From Ignelater luminosus (Eukaryota > Arthropoda > Insecta > Coleoptera > Elateridae): a DNA stretch of 64,000 nucleotides. This document shows positions 10,756 through 21,495 of the stretch, in pieces; position 1 is the stretch's first letter, and each line of letters starts with the position of its first letter. The position numbers and the translations under genes were made by a program. The notes under the pieces were generated by a model, which was not told the origin of the DNA, ran no database searches, and saw nothing but the letters and a program-made list of their open reading frames with translations. The stretch spans positions 92,949-156,948 of the forward strand of contig VTPC01091264.1 of the NCBI GenBank assembly GCA_011009095.1. Direction: 5' to 3'.

Positions 10756-11557
10756 GCAAAATGTTTTTGCAAACAATTATATATGAAATAACATATACAA
10801 TACTTTCTAACCTATTTATATTTTTTGAATCGCTTTTTAATTTGTGGGTGTACCTGAAACGCAAGTTTGTTGATTTTTGTCACGCGTATGCAATAAGTAA
10901 TGATTATGAATACGTTTTGAGGCATTCTCAAAAACTAAATAAACTTCCTACTCATCTCACTGTACTACTGGGAACTGAAAATCCTTCCTATCAAGATTTA
11001 GCAAATTTGGTTGTGTGGAGTTGTGCAGCAGGAATACCTTTTATCAGTTTTTATGATCATAAAGGTTACTATTTGAAAATATTTATTTACAAAAATGAAT
11101 GATCAAGAGATTATTGTTTTTAGGAATATTAAAGAAGACTGAAACCAAGCTTCAAGAAGCAGTTAAGAAGAAAAAACCTGATTGTTGTCATGTTATATGG
11201 CACGATAGTGAAAATTCGTATAAAAATGGAATCACAGGGAGAAAAATACGTATAAGGACGTTATCAATAACAGATGGTCAAAAAAGTGTAGCAGATTTGA
11301 CTAAACAGTTGTGTAGTTATAATGAGAACAAAATTGATCAGCATCACATAGATAGTCTTTTAAAAGACAATTATGTATTTCCAGATCCAGATTTAGGTTT
11401 CTATTGTGATAAAACTTTTAGTTTGTATGGATATCCTCCATGGCAAATTCGTACTACAGAATTTTTGTGTTTTGGTACACACCATGGTGTTCGGTCTCAT
11501 ACCTTTTTAAATACGTTGCATAGATACAGCAAAACTGAACAAAGACTAGGTAAATAA
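10752..11557 (+). CDS. NUS1: Nus1/NgBR, dehydrodolichyl diphosphate synthase complex subunit
   Basis: Nus1 (NgBR; Tango14 in Drosophila) is the non-catalytic partner of DHDDS in the ER cis-prenyltransferase that makes dolichol for N-glycosylation. Two exons are inferred: 10752-11064 and 11124-11557, joined across a 59-bp GT-AG intron in phase 1, giving 248 residues. The start chosen is ATG 10752 (MSKMFL). The in-frame codon 12 bp upstream is GTG, and ATG 10738 is out of frame. Residues about 5-35 are strongly hydrophobic, a membrane anchor. Next comes the conserved LPTHLTVLLGTENPSYQDLA and VVWSCAAGIPFISFYDH, then the join DHKGILKK. The protein ends with EQRLGK, the RxG C-terminal motif needed for cis-prenyltransferase activity in this family. 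The human protein is 293 residues, so this is near full length. No frameshift is present. Confidence 0.9.
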
Positions 11558-11685
11558 AATAAGATAAGCTAAATTCCTTTATATATTGTAAATATACATT
11601 CACATTTCTTTGTACAGTATGTGATGCAAACGATGTGCGCTTTTGCAGATCGTTATGATTTAGTCTATTCAAATGTTACACACTT

Positions 11686-11691
11686 AATAAA
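11686..11691 (+). terminator. NUS1 poly(A) signal AATAAA
   Basis: AATAAA lies about 130 bp after the NUS1 stop. Another AATAAA overlaps the stop codon itself (11553-11558). The downstream one is the likelier signal. Confidence 0.45.
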
Positions 11692-13689
11692 TTATTAGAA
11701 AACAGTACTTATTTTATCTTTGTGGCATGATTTAATGTGTTGTAAAAACCCTCCTTCATGCTATTATTTGTCATGATTATTCAGAAAAACATCTTATGTT
11801 GGTCAGTTAATTATGGTGCAATCGAGGAAAATCAACTGTGACGAAAAAACAATGGTAGGAATTTAATCAGAAGCATTCATTTTATGTTGGTGTTTTGTGT
11901 GCTTAATTACCTGGATGTCATATTGAACTCCTTAATTGTTTAATGATAAAAAGTACTTATTAAGAATTTCTCAGAAATTTTAATTTATATTATTTAGGAT
12001 ATTTATTTAATATTCAGAACTATGAATTTTCAATAATAAAATAATTGATTTCTCATATTCTAAGCCAATGACCATTTGAGATTTGAAACTATTTAACAAA
12101 CTCACAACGTAGAACAAAAATCACATCTGTAATTCTTACATGAAAAAATTGAGGCGATGGATTTTTGTATTCACATTTTTCTGTGACAACCAGTAACAAT
12201 AACAACGTTTCTCATGAATTTGCCAAAAGTTATTTTTTTTTTTTGTTAAATTCTCATTTTAGATGCAACTTGTGCTTCACACTTGTTGCATTCTCAAAAT
12301 GTAACGAAAACTTATCAAAATAAGAAAAGAATTTATCAATAAGTAACAGCACATGCAGGGAAAAAGTATCTCTTTCTTCTTTTTAATGCAATACAGTTCA
12401 CATACACTTATTAAGATGCAAGTTTTAAGAAATCTTAATTGTCATTTGACCAGTATGAAGTAGAACTTCCTTAACACTTTTGCTGTTGGCATAATACAGG
12501 TGACCATTCATATCACATTAAATGTGATGCATGATCCCTAGGGGGCTCCTTGACTTGTTTGACCCATTGTGGAGCTGGTTCTGAATCTCAAGGGAGACTC
12601 ACCATGGCTGGTTTGCAGTCCTGTCCTTAGGCATGGTGCTTCTATATGCAAATGTAAATACATCATCTATTTCCAGTACAAAATGAATACTGATCAATAA
12701 GCCTCGTGCAAGTGTGGTCCCACTTGGTAATGACTATGCATATTTCATATACTGAATTGACTGATTTGTAGTATTCTTCTAACATCAATGCATGTGATAT
12801 TTGCTAATGGTAGCAAGTACCAAAGTGGTGTTGAAGACAAGTTTCCAAAAAATGAAAAGAAGAAAATTAAGTAAGTCACATCATGTAATTAACGTCAGAG
12901 AAGCTCAAAATACTGGCATGTTCAGGGTAACATCACTACTTTTCAGCTTCAGTTTCAGAAAAAGTAGCTTCAATTTGAAAAAGTGTAGGTACATTTAATT
13001 TTAGAAAAAGTAATTTTAATTTCTGAAAATATAAATGTTATTTTAGAAAAGGTAATTTGGATTTCAGAAAAAGAGAATGCTAACCCTGTTCATGTTTTCT
13101 GAAATTTAAATTACATTTCCCAAAATTAAGTTTACTTTTTCTGAAATTGAGATTGAAAAGGTATAGTGTCATGAAGCAAATATCTCATTGCATGCCACCT
13201 TATAATGTCGGGAAAATTGGTATACAGGGTGAAATTGAAATAGAAAAAATTTAATGGCTAATAGCTGTTGCCTAGAGAGCCATTGATAACATTTTTAATT
13301 TAAACAAAGCCTGTTTTTGAAAAAAAAAAGAGGTGGGTTGCCACATTTTGAGAACCACTGGTGTATACCTCATAAGTTTCTAGAAAAACTGCTTAGAATG
13401 ACATCATATCATAATCAAGATTGTAGCGTGTTGAAGTTTGTTTTTATTTTAAGTTACAGGAATTCCTGTTCAGTGTTTTTGGGTACAGAACTAATGTATC
13501 CTAATTTCACACATTTGCATTTAAGGCAGCTGAATACTTAATTATTGTTAATTTAAAGCAAAGATTACTTTTGTCGTGGTAGCAAAAGAAAATCGCCCAA
13601 TTTAAAGACCTTCAAAAAAAAGGCGTCAACACATAAACATCGTTTGATCATCTGCTAAACAAAAGTGCTAGAAAACTTGTTTTCTACTT
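11692..13689. other. AT-rich spacer with a motif array
   Basis: There is no supported gene. A slightly GC-richer patch at 12535-12640 shows no convincing frame. A TATACAGGGTG at about 13221 resembles a transposon end but no partner was found. The motif array at 12948-13156 is listed separately. Confidence 0.5.
12948..13156. repeat. Irregular array of TTTCAGAAAAAGTAATT motifs in both orientations
   Basis: At least four forward copies of a motif close to TTTCAGAAAAAGTA (near 12952, 13000, 13040 and 13060) are followed by two inverted copies, near 13103 (TTTTCTGAAATTTAAATTAC) and 13135 (TACTTTTTCTGAAATTGAG). The copies alternate with AATTTNAATT spacers. The array is degenerate. Confidence 0.5.
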
Positions 13690-16600
13690 AAAATAAAAAT
13701 TACAATTCTTATAGTCTACACTATTTTATTTATTGAAGTATTAATGTTTCAACCTTGTGGTTATAAAGTCATTTTCAGATGTTGCTTAATGTCTAGAGCA
13801 CAGCAAAACTTTACAGTAATAAAATTATAAATAATAATAACCAATGCACAACAAATTAGAATAACATGTTAAAAAGTTACTAAAACCTGTGTGCATATTA
13901 TATGAAATGAAAATATGACTTAAATAAACAGACTAACATGGCAAACAACTATTTTTGAGTAAAGTCGAAATTGGAATGGAATTTTAACTTACAAGGGATA
14001 GGAATTATGTAGGGAAAGATGGGGTAATAAGATTCAAATTTTTGATAGTTTGACTTGAAACATAAATAAGCAGAAAACCATCTTTGCTATAGATTTCTGG
14101 TTGTAAAGGTATGTGGTGTGATATTTCTTATCCGAAAAATAAAATTTACATTTATCTATCTCGGGTTTTTTAAAAATAAAAATACAAATTCTTATTTCTC
14201 CCAAAAACACTAGTTTGTGAGGTCATAAGAACTTGATTTCAAAAAACAAAAAACGTTAGCTGAGAATATGCCACTAAAAGCAACCTTTATTATAAACTGT
14301 TAACGATGATAAAAATGATAAATCTATAAATCTCCACTTTTTAAAATAATTCCATTTCTGAAATTGCAAGAGCGAGCATTAATGGTGTAAATTTGTTTTT
14401 TTTTTTTTTGGAGAAAACACCAAAATTCTATTATATGGGACTATAGGATTATTCTGAGGGCACATGTGACTGTACAGAACATTTGATATTTTTTTAAACA
14501 TTTAGATCTGTTTTTAAACAAAAGAAAAATGAAACTTCCTATTATCCCCCTATCTTCTTATTACCCTACCTTTCCCTACCTATAAATGCCAAATCCAAGT
14601 ACCTAACTTTAATTTCAAGTGGTAATTAATGTTGACTTATTAATAGTAAATAAAGGTTTTATTACAAAGTATTTTGCTAAAATTTCTATTTCAAACTACA
14701 ACTGCAATTTTCAGTCAAAAATAAAAAAGAGCTAAGAAATACAAGTCAATACTTGCAAGCTGCTATAACCTCCTGCAAAGAGTCTCTGTGACACGTTTTT
14801 TGGTACACAAAATGCTGAATTCAAATCTTGTCAGTGACATTATTTTTTTTAATTTAATATTTGCCAAAAAAGTCTTAATGGACCTTTCCAGCAAATTGTA
14901 GACTTGATGTCAATAGATAGTACAGTTTTTGTAAAACCTTCATAATTTTTCTGAAATTTTTATTTTCACTAATTCAAAAGAAAAATATTTCTTGCCTGAG
15001 TATTATGTCACTATAACTACTGTACCCTCAATACAGTTTTCTACTGATTACCATTTGACACGAACTAAAATAACATTTTAATAATTGTAAACATAACCTC
15101 TGTTATTATTTGAGCTTTCTGTTTTTGGAGAATTTGAAGTTTTTGATCAGTATCACACTATGTTGTAATAGTTGAAGCAGAAATGACATATTTACATGTG
15201 TCTTAACCTCTTTTCAGTCGAAAACTGACAATTAGCTGCTGACACTTGACATTGTGACCGGTCACGTCAGTGTTGTAAACTTGACGAATTCGAATATATC
15301 TAAACTTATGCTGTAACAAGGTGAATCATTGTAGAAATGTATGTTTCATATGTTTTCTTAAATTTCTAATAAATCGGTGCTTGATCCAATATCTGAACAT
15401 ATACTCCAGTGAGAGAGAGAGGGGGGGCATTCAAGAGTTATAGTGACTTCATTGAATAAAATTTAATATATAATTTATGTTTACACTAAAGAGAATGTGA
15501 ACAAAAAGATTATTTTAATTGATAAGCGCATTTTGATTGTCGCTGTTTCATACCCTATATAAAAAACCAAAAGTCTTGAAAGATTGGAAAGGTTCATTAT
15601 AAGAAAATTTTGAAATTTTAGAAAATTAAATTATTCAAAAATATAATAAAAAGATTATTTAAAATAGAGAAAAAATAAACTATTGTATATTTAATACAAA
15701 TATACAGGGTATTTTTTTCAATAGTGCAGCATAAACTGATACAAAATTATTAAAAGAAAACAAAACACCTTTTGTAGTAACCTTTAAGACGGCATAGCTC
15801 TGTAGGAGAACATTTTCAGGAATTATTCTACATTGGTTTTCTTTCTATTTTTCACCTTTGAATAATGCCTTTACATTTGTTCCATGCAATTTTGTCTGTA
15901 AAGTTGAAAAAATATTTTAATTAGAATTGAAAGGAATTTTAAAACCCTAAAAATTGTTATAAATAAAAATATATCTATTTGTAACAAACATTGTTCATCT
16001 TTTTCTCTAAATAGTTTTACTAATCCTTCTATTCTATATCCTGTGTTTTTTAATTCAAATAGAAAATTAATTTTTCTGAGGTTTTCAGAATTTTCTAACG
16101 TTATAAAACTTCATTTTGTAGATTTTCAAGTAAAAAATAATAGCTGATGCCCTGGCAGAATTTGGACTTGGCATTTTGTGTAGTACCAAAAAACATTTTA
16201 GAGCCACTCTTTGCAAGACATATTAACTTGAATTTTCTAGCTCTTAAATCATTGTACACTTACATTTGTACTTTGAAATTAGAATTTTAGCAAAATATTA
16301 CTTGAAACTGAGGTTGGTTATTTGAAACATTTTATCTCTCCCTTTGCTCCTACAATCTACAGCCAGTTATTTCTGTATAATCAAGTAATAACTCATGTTT
16401 CTAATGAACAAATGTCATAGTCTCTGTTAATTTTAAATAAAAATAATGAAATCCCAATCAGACTGCTATCTCAATACTTCAACTTCAAAATGGGCATGGT
16501 GTAATTATTGTTTGTTGTGTTAGTTTGTTTATGTCATCTTTTCATTTTATATGGAAGTACACAGTTTTTAATCTATAACTCTTTAACATGTTATTTTAAT

Positions 16601-16765
16601 AACATTAGCATTAGATATTATTTATAATTTTATTACTGTATAAATCTTGCTGTGCTCTAGACATTAAATGGCATCTGAAGATAACCTTATTATCACAAAG
16701 TTGAAAGATGCAATGCTTCCATAAATCAAATAGTAGACTAAACGCTGCAATTCTTATTTTATTTT
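13690..16765. mobile_element. 3.1-kb element with about 280-bp terminal inverted repeats
   Basis: The left arm (about 13690-13970) and right arm (about 16480-16765) are inverted copies. Shared blocks include TTAATGTCTAGAGCACAGCA, ACAGTAATAAAATTATAAAT and AATAACATGTTAAA. The interior has no transposase frame and contains another MITE (14010-14578). A palindromic relative at 21234-21495 shares the outer end TTCATCATAAAATAAAAT and the internal CCTTGTGATAATAAG block. The family is unassigned. Confidence 0.7.
14010..14578. mobile_element. MITE with TAGGGAAAG termini, nested
   Basis: The left terminus TAGGGAAAGATGGGGTAATA (14010) is inverted at the right end as TATTACCCTACCTTTCCCTA (ending 14578), giving 22-bp inverted ends with two mismatches. 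The element is 569 bp and non-coding, and sits inside the larger 13690-16765 element, so it inserted later or was carried along. Confidence 0.65.
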
Positions 16766-17175
16766 ATGATGAAAGCACATAAAATGATTTGTTTTAATAT
16801 TATTTTTTCCATTTTACATGACTGATTATCAACACAGCATGCATCAAACATATTTCCATCATTAAAATAATCTTTGACTCAATGTTGGATGCCCATATGA
16901 ACTTTTCATTTTGTTTGTGCACTTAAGAATATATTTCAAGGAATTTAATCACTATATACAAAAATATTAATTTATTATACAAGGAATGTTACTTAAATAA
17001 ACAATTTCTTAATAAAAAAGGATAACACAATAAAACACTAAACACTGAACATACATAATGACAACTTGTTTATTTCTTAAAATTAATTTACCTTTCTTTA
17101 TAATGATGTATTGAAACAAGTGTTATGTTCTGTTAATAAAGTGACCTATTAGTCCGTTAGCAGCATCAAAAGTCC
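16766..17175. other. AT-rich spacer, nothing recognised
   Basis: There are no genes or clear repeats in this interval. Confidence 0.5.
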
Positions 17176-17508
17176 TTATTTAATAATGAATGAAATCGAG
17201 GTGCTGCTGCTGTACCACATGCAGGGCGGCAATGTGAGAGGTGCCAAGTAGGGTTGTTCTTCAGATCTGTTTCGAGTTCTAGTGAGGATTCCTCCTTTGT
17301 TTTGTTTTGAAGTCCTAAGGAAGGCCTCTATTTCCTGAGGCCAAGGGTGCAAAAGCAATCTTTGCTTAAGGGCATCAATGTGCTTTGAGCCAGCACTGAC
17401 CTTATGGAACGGTTTTATTGGGTTATTAGCATAGGTTTGTAAGTAAAACGAGAAAATGTAAATAATAAATGGGTTTTTGAAAATTGCAGCTGTTGCACCC
17501 CATATAGA
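17176..17508 (-). other. Unexplained 110-codon open frame, possible terminal exon or gene remnant
   Basis: The minus-strand frame is open from 17508 (just after a TAA) to a TAA at 17176-17178, 110 codons, with no in-frame ATG near its start. The last 75 codons are markedly GC-richer than the surroundings and read as ordinary protein (HKVSAGSKHIDALKQRLLLH, PWPQEIEAFLRTSKQNKGG, ending STSISFIIK). No strong acceptor was identified; an ACAG near 17490 is the best. I do not recognise the family. It could be a terminal exon of a gene whose other exons I missed, a decayed transposon piece, or chance. Confidence 0.3.
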
Positions 17509-18984
17509 TTATTTAGTTTTCAATATTGATATTCATGATAGAGATACGAAATTTATAGAATGTGTATGAATGACTGGCAGGTATATCTTAAACACAAATG
17601 CAGCTATAAACATTTTGAAATGACATTTTGGATTTAGCTTATAATTCTGCAGTACAGTTCGTAATCATTAGAACTTGTAAAGATTTAGCCAATAAGTTCA
17701 ATGATCAAGTAGGAATTGGTTAAAATTATTTATTTGCTAATTTAAATAATAAGTCAAGTAAGGAAACATACTTCGCTTCACAGCATACAGCAAAATTTCA
17801 ATTTTAACTGTTTTTATTAACAGACAAGTTGGACAAATTGAGATACTAAGACTTACATTGTTGAAATTTACATAAAATTCTCTATTAAATCATGGCAAAA
17901 TCCATTTTAACATCCATAGGAAAAAATGAACCTGATGATGGTTCTGAAAAACCGAAAGGTTGCATTAGAATTTGATAAGGTTAAGGCATCAGAAACAAAA
18001 ATTGCCTGCAAAAAGTTTTCACCGATTTTAGAAATTCTCAATAATAAAGAAGTCGGTAAGAAGTCAAAAACGCAAACAAAAAAATTTCGTTTTTTGGAGT
18101 TATTTTAAAAACAAGCTAATTTAGATTTAATTTCCTTTTAGATAATTATTGAGCACCAAAATAAGCAATTTTACCTCAATTTAACCCACCCTGTAACTTT
18201 TATAGTTTCTGAGATTCTCATGCCGATTATGGTTTTGTATTGGATACACTGTACCTGTAATTTGTTTCATAAAAAATTATAAAAACTACAACAAAATATA
18301 TTTTGGATTTAGGAGCATAAAGACAGTGAGAAGTAATGCTGTGACCTGGAGATCAAAGGGATAAAACCGGATTGTCTGGGTCAAACTTGGACAGTTGGCA
18401 ACCCTATTTATACCTATTTATTACCTACTTTGTATTGTTTATATTTCAATTTTTTTTAACTCGTAAGAATAAAACACAAAATTAATCAAACATTCATAAG
18501 AAAATGTTAACAATTTCCACCATATCTGAATTCTTAAGATTTCTATCTTGGAATATATGCTAAAATGGTACTGATCATTGTCAGAGCATGCTACTGAACA
18601 GTGTCTATATAAATTTAAGATTTGGTCAAATTTCTATTCATTACACTAAACAGGTTCTATCAATTCATTTTTATTGCTGTCGTAGTTGATATATCAAACC
18701 TATTGTATGTTTGTCAACCGTTTTTTGTTAGACGAATTTCTATAAATGAGTGATATGACAACACAAAGTACAACCAGTATAAGAAGTTTAGGGTCCCACA
18801 GACAGAGTCTTGGTAAGCCATTAAGAAATTGACAAAATACTTAATCCAACTTAAAGCATCTTAGAGAAGAATCTTCAGAGAAGGCTTTTCATTTTTAGAC
18901 TATCCTAGAATCGCTCGATGTAAGAGGTGAATTTGTCACACTCGGCATTTAGGAACTCTAAACCACTCCACTAGGGTGCGTATA
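17509..18984. other. AT-rich spacer with one ribozyme-like motif
   Basis: There is no supported gene. The 60-codon open frame at 17926-18108 covers the CTGATGA...GAAA motif listed separately and has no family features. Confidence 0.5.
17932..17960 (+). other. Hammerhead-like core motif CTGATGA-stem-GAAA
   Basis: CTGATGA (17932-17938) is followed by GGTT (17940-17943), a short loop, AACC (17950-17953) and GAAA (17954-17957). This matches the conserved CUGAUGA / stem II / GAAA core of hammerhead ribozymes. The outer AACC and GGTT also pair with each other. I could not find flanking strands for separate stems I and III or a NUH cleavage site, so it is at best a decayed copy. Confidence 0.3.
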
Positions 18985-18986
18985 TA

Positions 18987-19919
18987 TACAGGGTGTTTTC
19001 AAACTTGGGGTATATATTTAAGCAGGTGCTTACTCATATTGTAATAGACCGATACTAACGTAAAAATACTAGAAATTTACAAAATTTAATAAATCACTTT
19101 TTTTCATTAAATGTTGTCCCTAAGTACGGCTCTGCAGCCATGTTGTGTTACTGAGAAACCCCAATTTTCAATGTTTATTTAAACGTAATAGTCAATGGGT
19201 TCAAATCGGACAGACTGAAAGCAAGCAATATAGTCAAGGTTATTCAGGTGCATACTAAGAACATCTGTTTAGAATTTTGAGAAACATGAAAGAAAGCTGT
19301 TAACTGGGTATAATAGTAAAATAGATTTTATGTATTGTGGTCCTCAATACTATACTTACCGTTACTACCACAAATTTCTACAATACAATACAATTTTATT
19401 TAAAATTTAAAAGCTTTGAGTAAAATTCTAATTGTAGTAATCCTAGTTACTTATCTTAAAATAAATATGTACATTAATTATTTATCAAAGCAATACATGA
19501 TTTACAAGTGTTCCAAATTTTAGTTACTCGTTCAAAGAAACTAATCAATATGTCATTGTACATTAATTTACTTTTACAAGTAAATTTAAGAATCACAAAC
19601 AAAGTCTTTATGCCTTAATCTATCTTCCCCTTCATAAGTTATATTTTTACAAACAAGAAAATGGTCATGTAGTTCCAATCTCCCTCCGATGCAGATAAAA
19701 ACCTTCCACTACAAACTGTCCCTTTTAAATAACTTTCACTTTCTCGTCAGAAAGTGAAACTTTTATCACAGAGCCGGATCTAGCCCTTCTTACATTTTCA
19801 AACGTCAAAATCTTCATTATATTAAAACTTTTACTAGGGTCATTTTTTGCCAAATGACACTGTTTAATGTGTAGAATTACCTGTTAAAATTAATACCCCA
19901 AGATCCAAAACACCCTGTA
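18987..19919. mobile_element. TACAGGGTG-type element with TA target duplication
   Basis: The element is 933 bp, starting TACAGGGTGTTTTCAAACTT and ending AGATCCAAAACACCCTGTA, flanked by TA on both sides (18985-18986 and 19920-19921). The inverted ends share about 28 bp, including CTTGGGGTAT. The TA flanks suggest the Tc1/mariner superfamily. There is no transposase frame. Confidence 0.75.
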
Positions 19920-19983
19920 TACACACTTGTATAACAAAAGGCTTTTATTGTTTGTGTTTGTAACACTGAATCGTAATAAGGGC

Positions 19984-20394
19984 TAGGGTGACCAGATCTC
20001 AGATGTCATAAGATGTATTTTGGAACATGTGGCTACCAAGGAGAGGAAGAATCGACATTTACAAAAATTTTAAGCCTTTATAACATTATGAACTCATCGA
20101 ATTTACATGAATTATGAATCAACATGAACATACGATATGGCAATGGAGCATTTTTAATAGGCTACAATGGTTATGAGAAAAATGATGTGACGTAGTCGTA
20201 ATGATCTTCTCACAATGCTTAGGTTGAAAGGACTTTTGGATTTATGGAACATGAAAAAAAAAATGCTCTAGAATAAAATGAAGACAATCATAAAACTGGG
20301 ACATTTGCATGTCCCAGGAATTTTTATGAAAAAAGTAGGACATTTTGCTGAAATTAGGAATAATTACAAACAATTGGGGCGTCTGGTCATCCTA
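19984..20394. mobile_element. hAT-type MITE with perfect 8-bp target duplication
   Basis: The element is 411 bp with ends TAGGGTGACCAGA and TCTGGTCATCCTA. Identical 8-bp sequences, ATAAGGGC, flank it at 19976-19983 and 20395-20402. An 8-bp duplication and short imperfect inverted ends are the mark of hAT elements. It is non-coding; an incidental 91-codon frame crosses its right end. Confidence 0.85.
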
Positions 20395-20402
20395 ATAAGG
20401 GC

Positions 20403-21233
20403 TGATGAAATATCATTATATCAAGGTTCAGAGCAGTCATGTTTATTATTATTTCAACTTTTTTATTCTCCTATATACCTTTTGGAATTTTCCAAATTGC
20501 TGATTTGCGTCTTGATGATGCAGAACTTTTTCCCCAAAATAATATTTATCTAAATCTAAAGATACAATAAAATTTTCCCATTTGTTAAGAACTTTCATGG
20601 ATTGATGGTTATTGTCGCAGAACATTATTCAGATTATTCTCATTGCCAGTTATTCTTAAATAATACCGCAAAAGTTCTCTAGTTAAAAAGCTAGCAAATC
20701 TGAATCCTGTCACATGAACACACTGTAACTGTAATAAAAAAGTTTTCCAGCTATTGTGTGAGTGAACTGAATGAGAAACAATTTCCTTTTATTTATCATT
20801 TCAAAATATTTATTTAATTATCTACAATACTGGAGTGGGCAAACTGTTGCTGTTGTTTAGTACTGGTGGGTAGTATGCATTTCTCGCACTTTAAAATAGA
20901 ACAATGCCAACAAGATATACCTACTACAATTGTTCAGTTATTTATGGGATTCAATTCCAGTTGCCTATTGCAAAATGAATAGTTCTCAAACTCTGTTCGC
21001 TATTCATAAATTTGTTTTTTTCAAATAATACAGGATGTAAATAAAACTGTGTTGGAAAATTAAACCATACCTGTAAAGGCAGGATCAAGCATATTTTTAT
21101 TTAAAATCGTTTTATTTTATTAGTTGTCAAAAAACAGTCAAACTGGATAAGTACACAAAATTTCTTTAATTTGTCTGATTTCAGATTAAATAGTGCAAGT
21201 TACAAATATTAAAGAATAGGTCTTTTATGTGAT
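20403..21233. other. AT-rich spacer, nothing recognised
   Basis: No coding frame, structure or repeat was supported. Confidence 0.5.
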
Positions 21234-21495
21234 TTCATCATAAAATAAAATTAAAATACAAAATTAACCTCCATACTAGTTTATTATAGTCATTACATGT
21301 TTCAGCCTTATGATAAGGTTATCAGGCACTGTTCAGTATCTAAAGTATAGAAAAATCTATGTAGTGAAAAATGTTGAAAGTGCATATTAGATTAAGACAT
21401 TAAAAAACAGTAAGATCTTATTATCACAAGGTTAAAATATACAATATTTATAAAAAATATAGTGTGGAGATTAATTTTGTATTTTAAATTTATTT
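21234..21495. mobile_element. Palindromic MITE related to the 13690-16765 element
   Basis: The arms are inverted copies: AAAATACAAAATTAACCTCC at about 21251 and its inverted match near 21478, and GCCTTATGATAAGGTTATCA against the inverse of ATCTTATTATCACAAGGTTA. The outer left end TTTCATCATAAAATAAAAT matches the right end of the 3.1-kb element, so this appears to be a short derivative. Confidence 0.65.

Noticed and set aside
17926..18108. 60-codon plus-strand frame over the CTGATGA motif
   Set aside because: It is short, without family features, and covers a structured non-coding motif.
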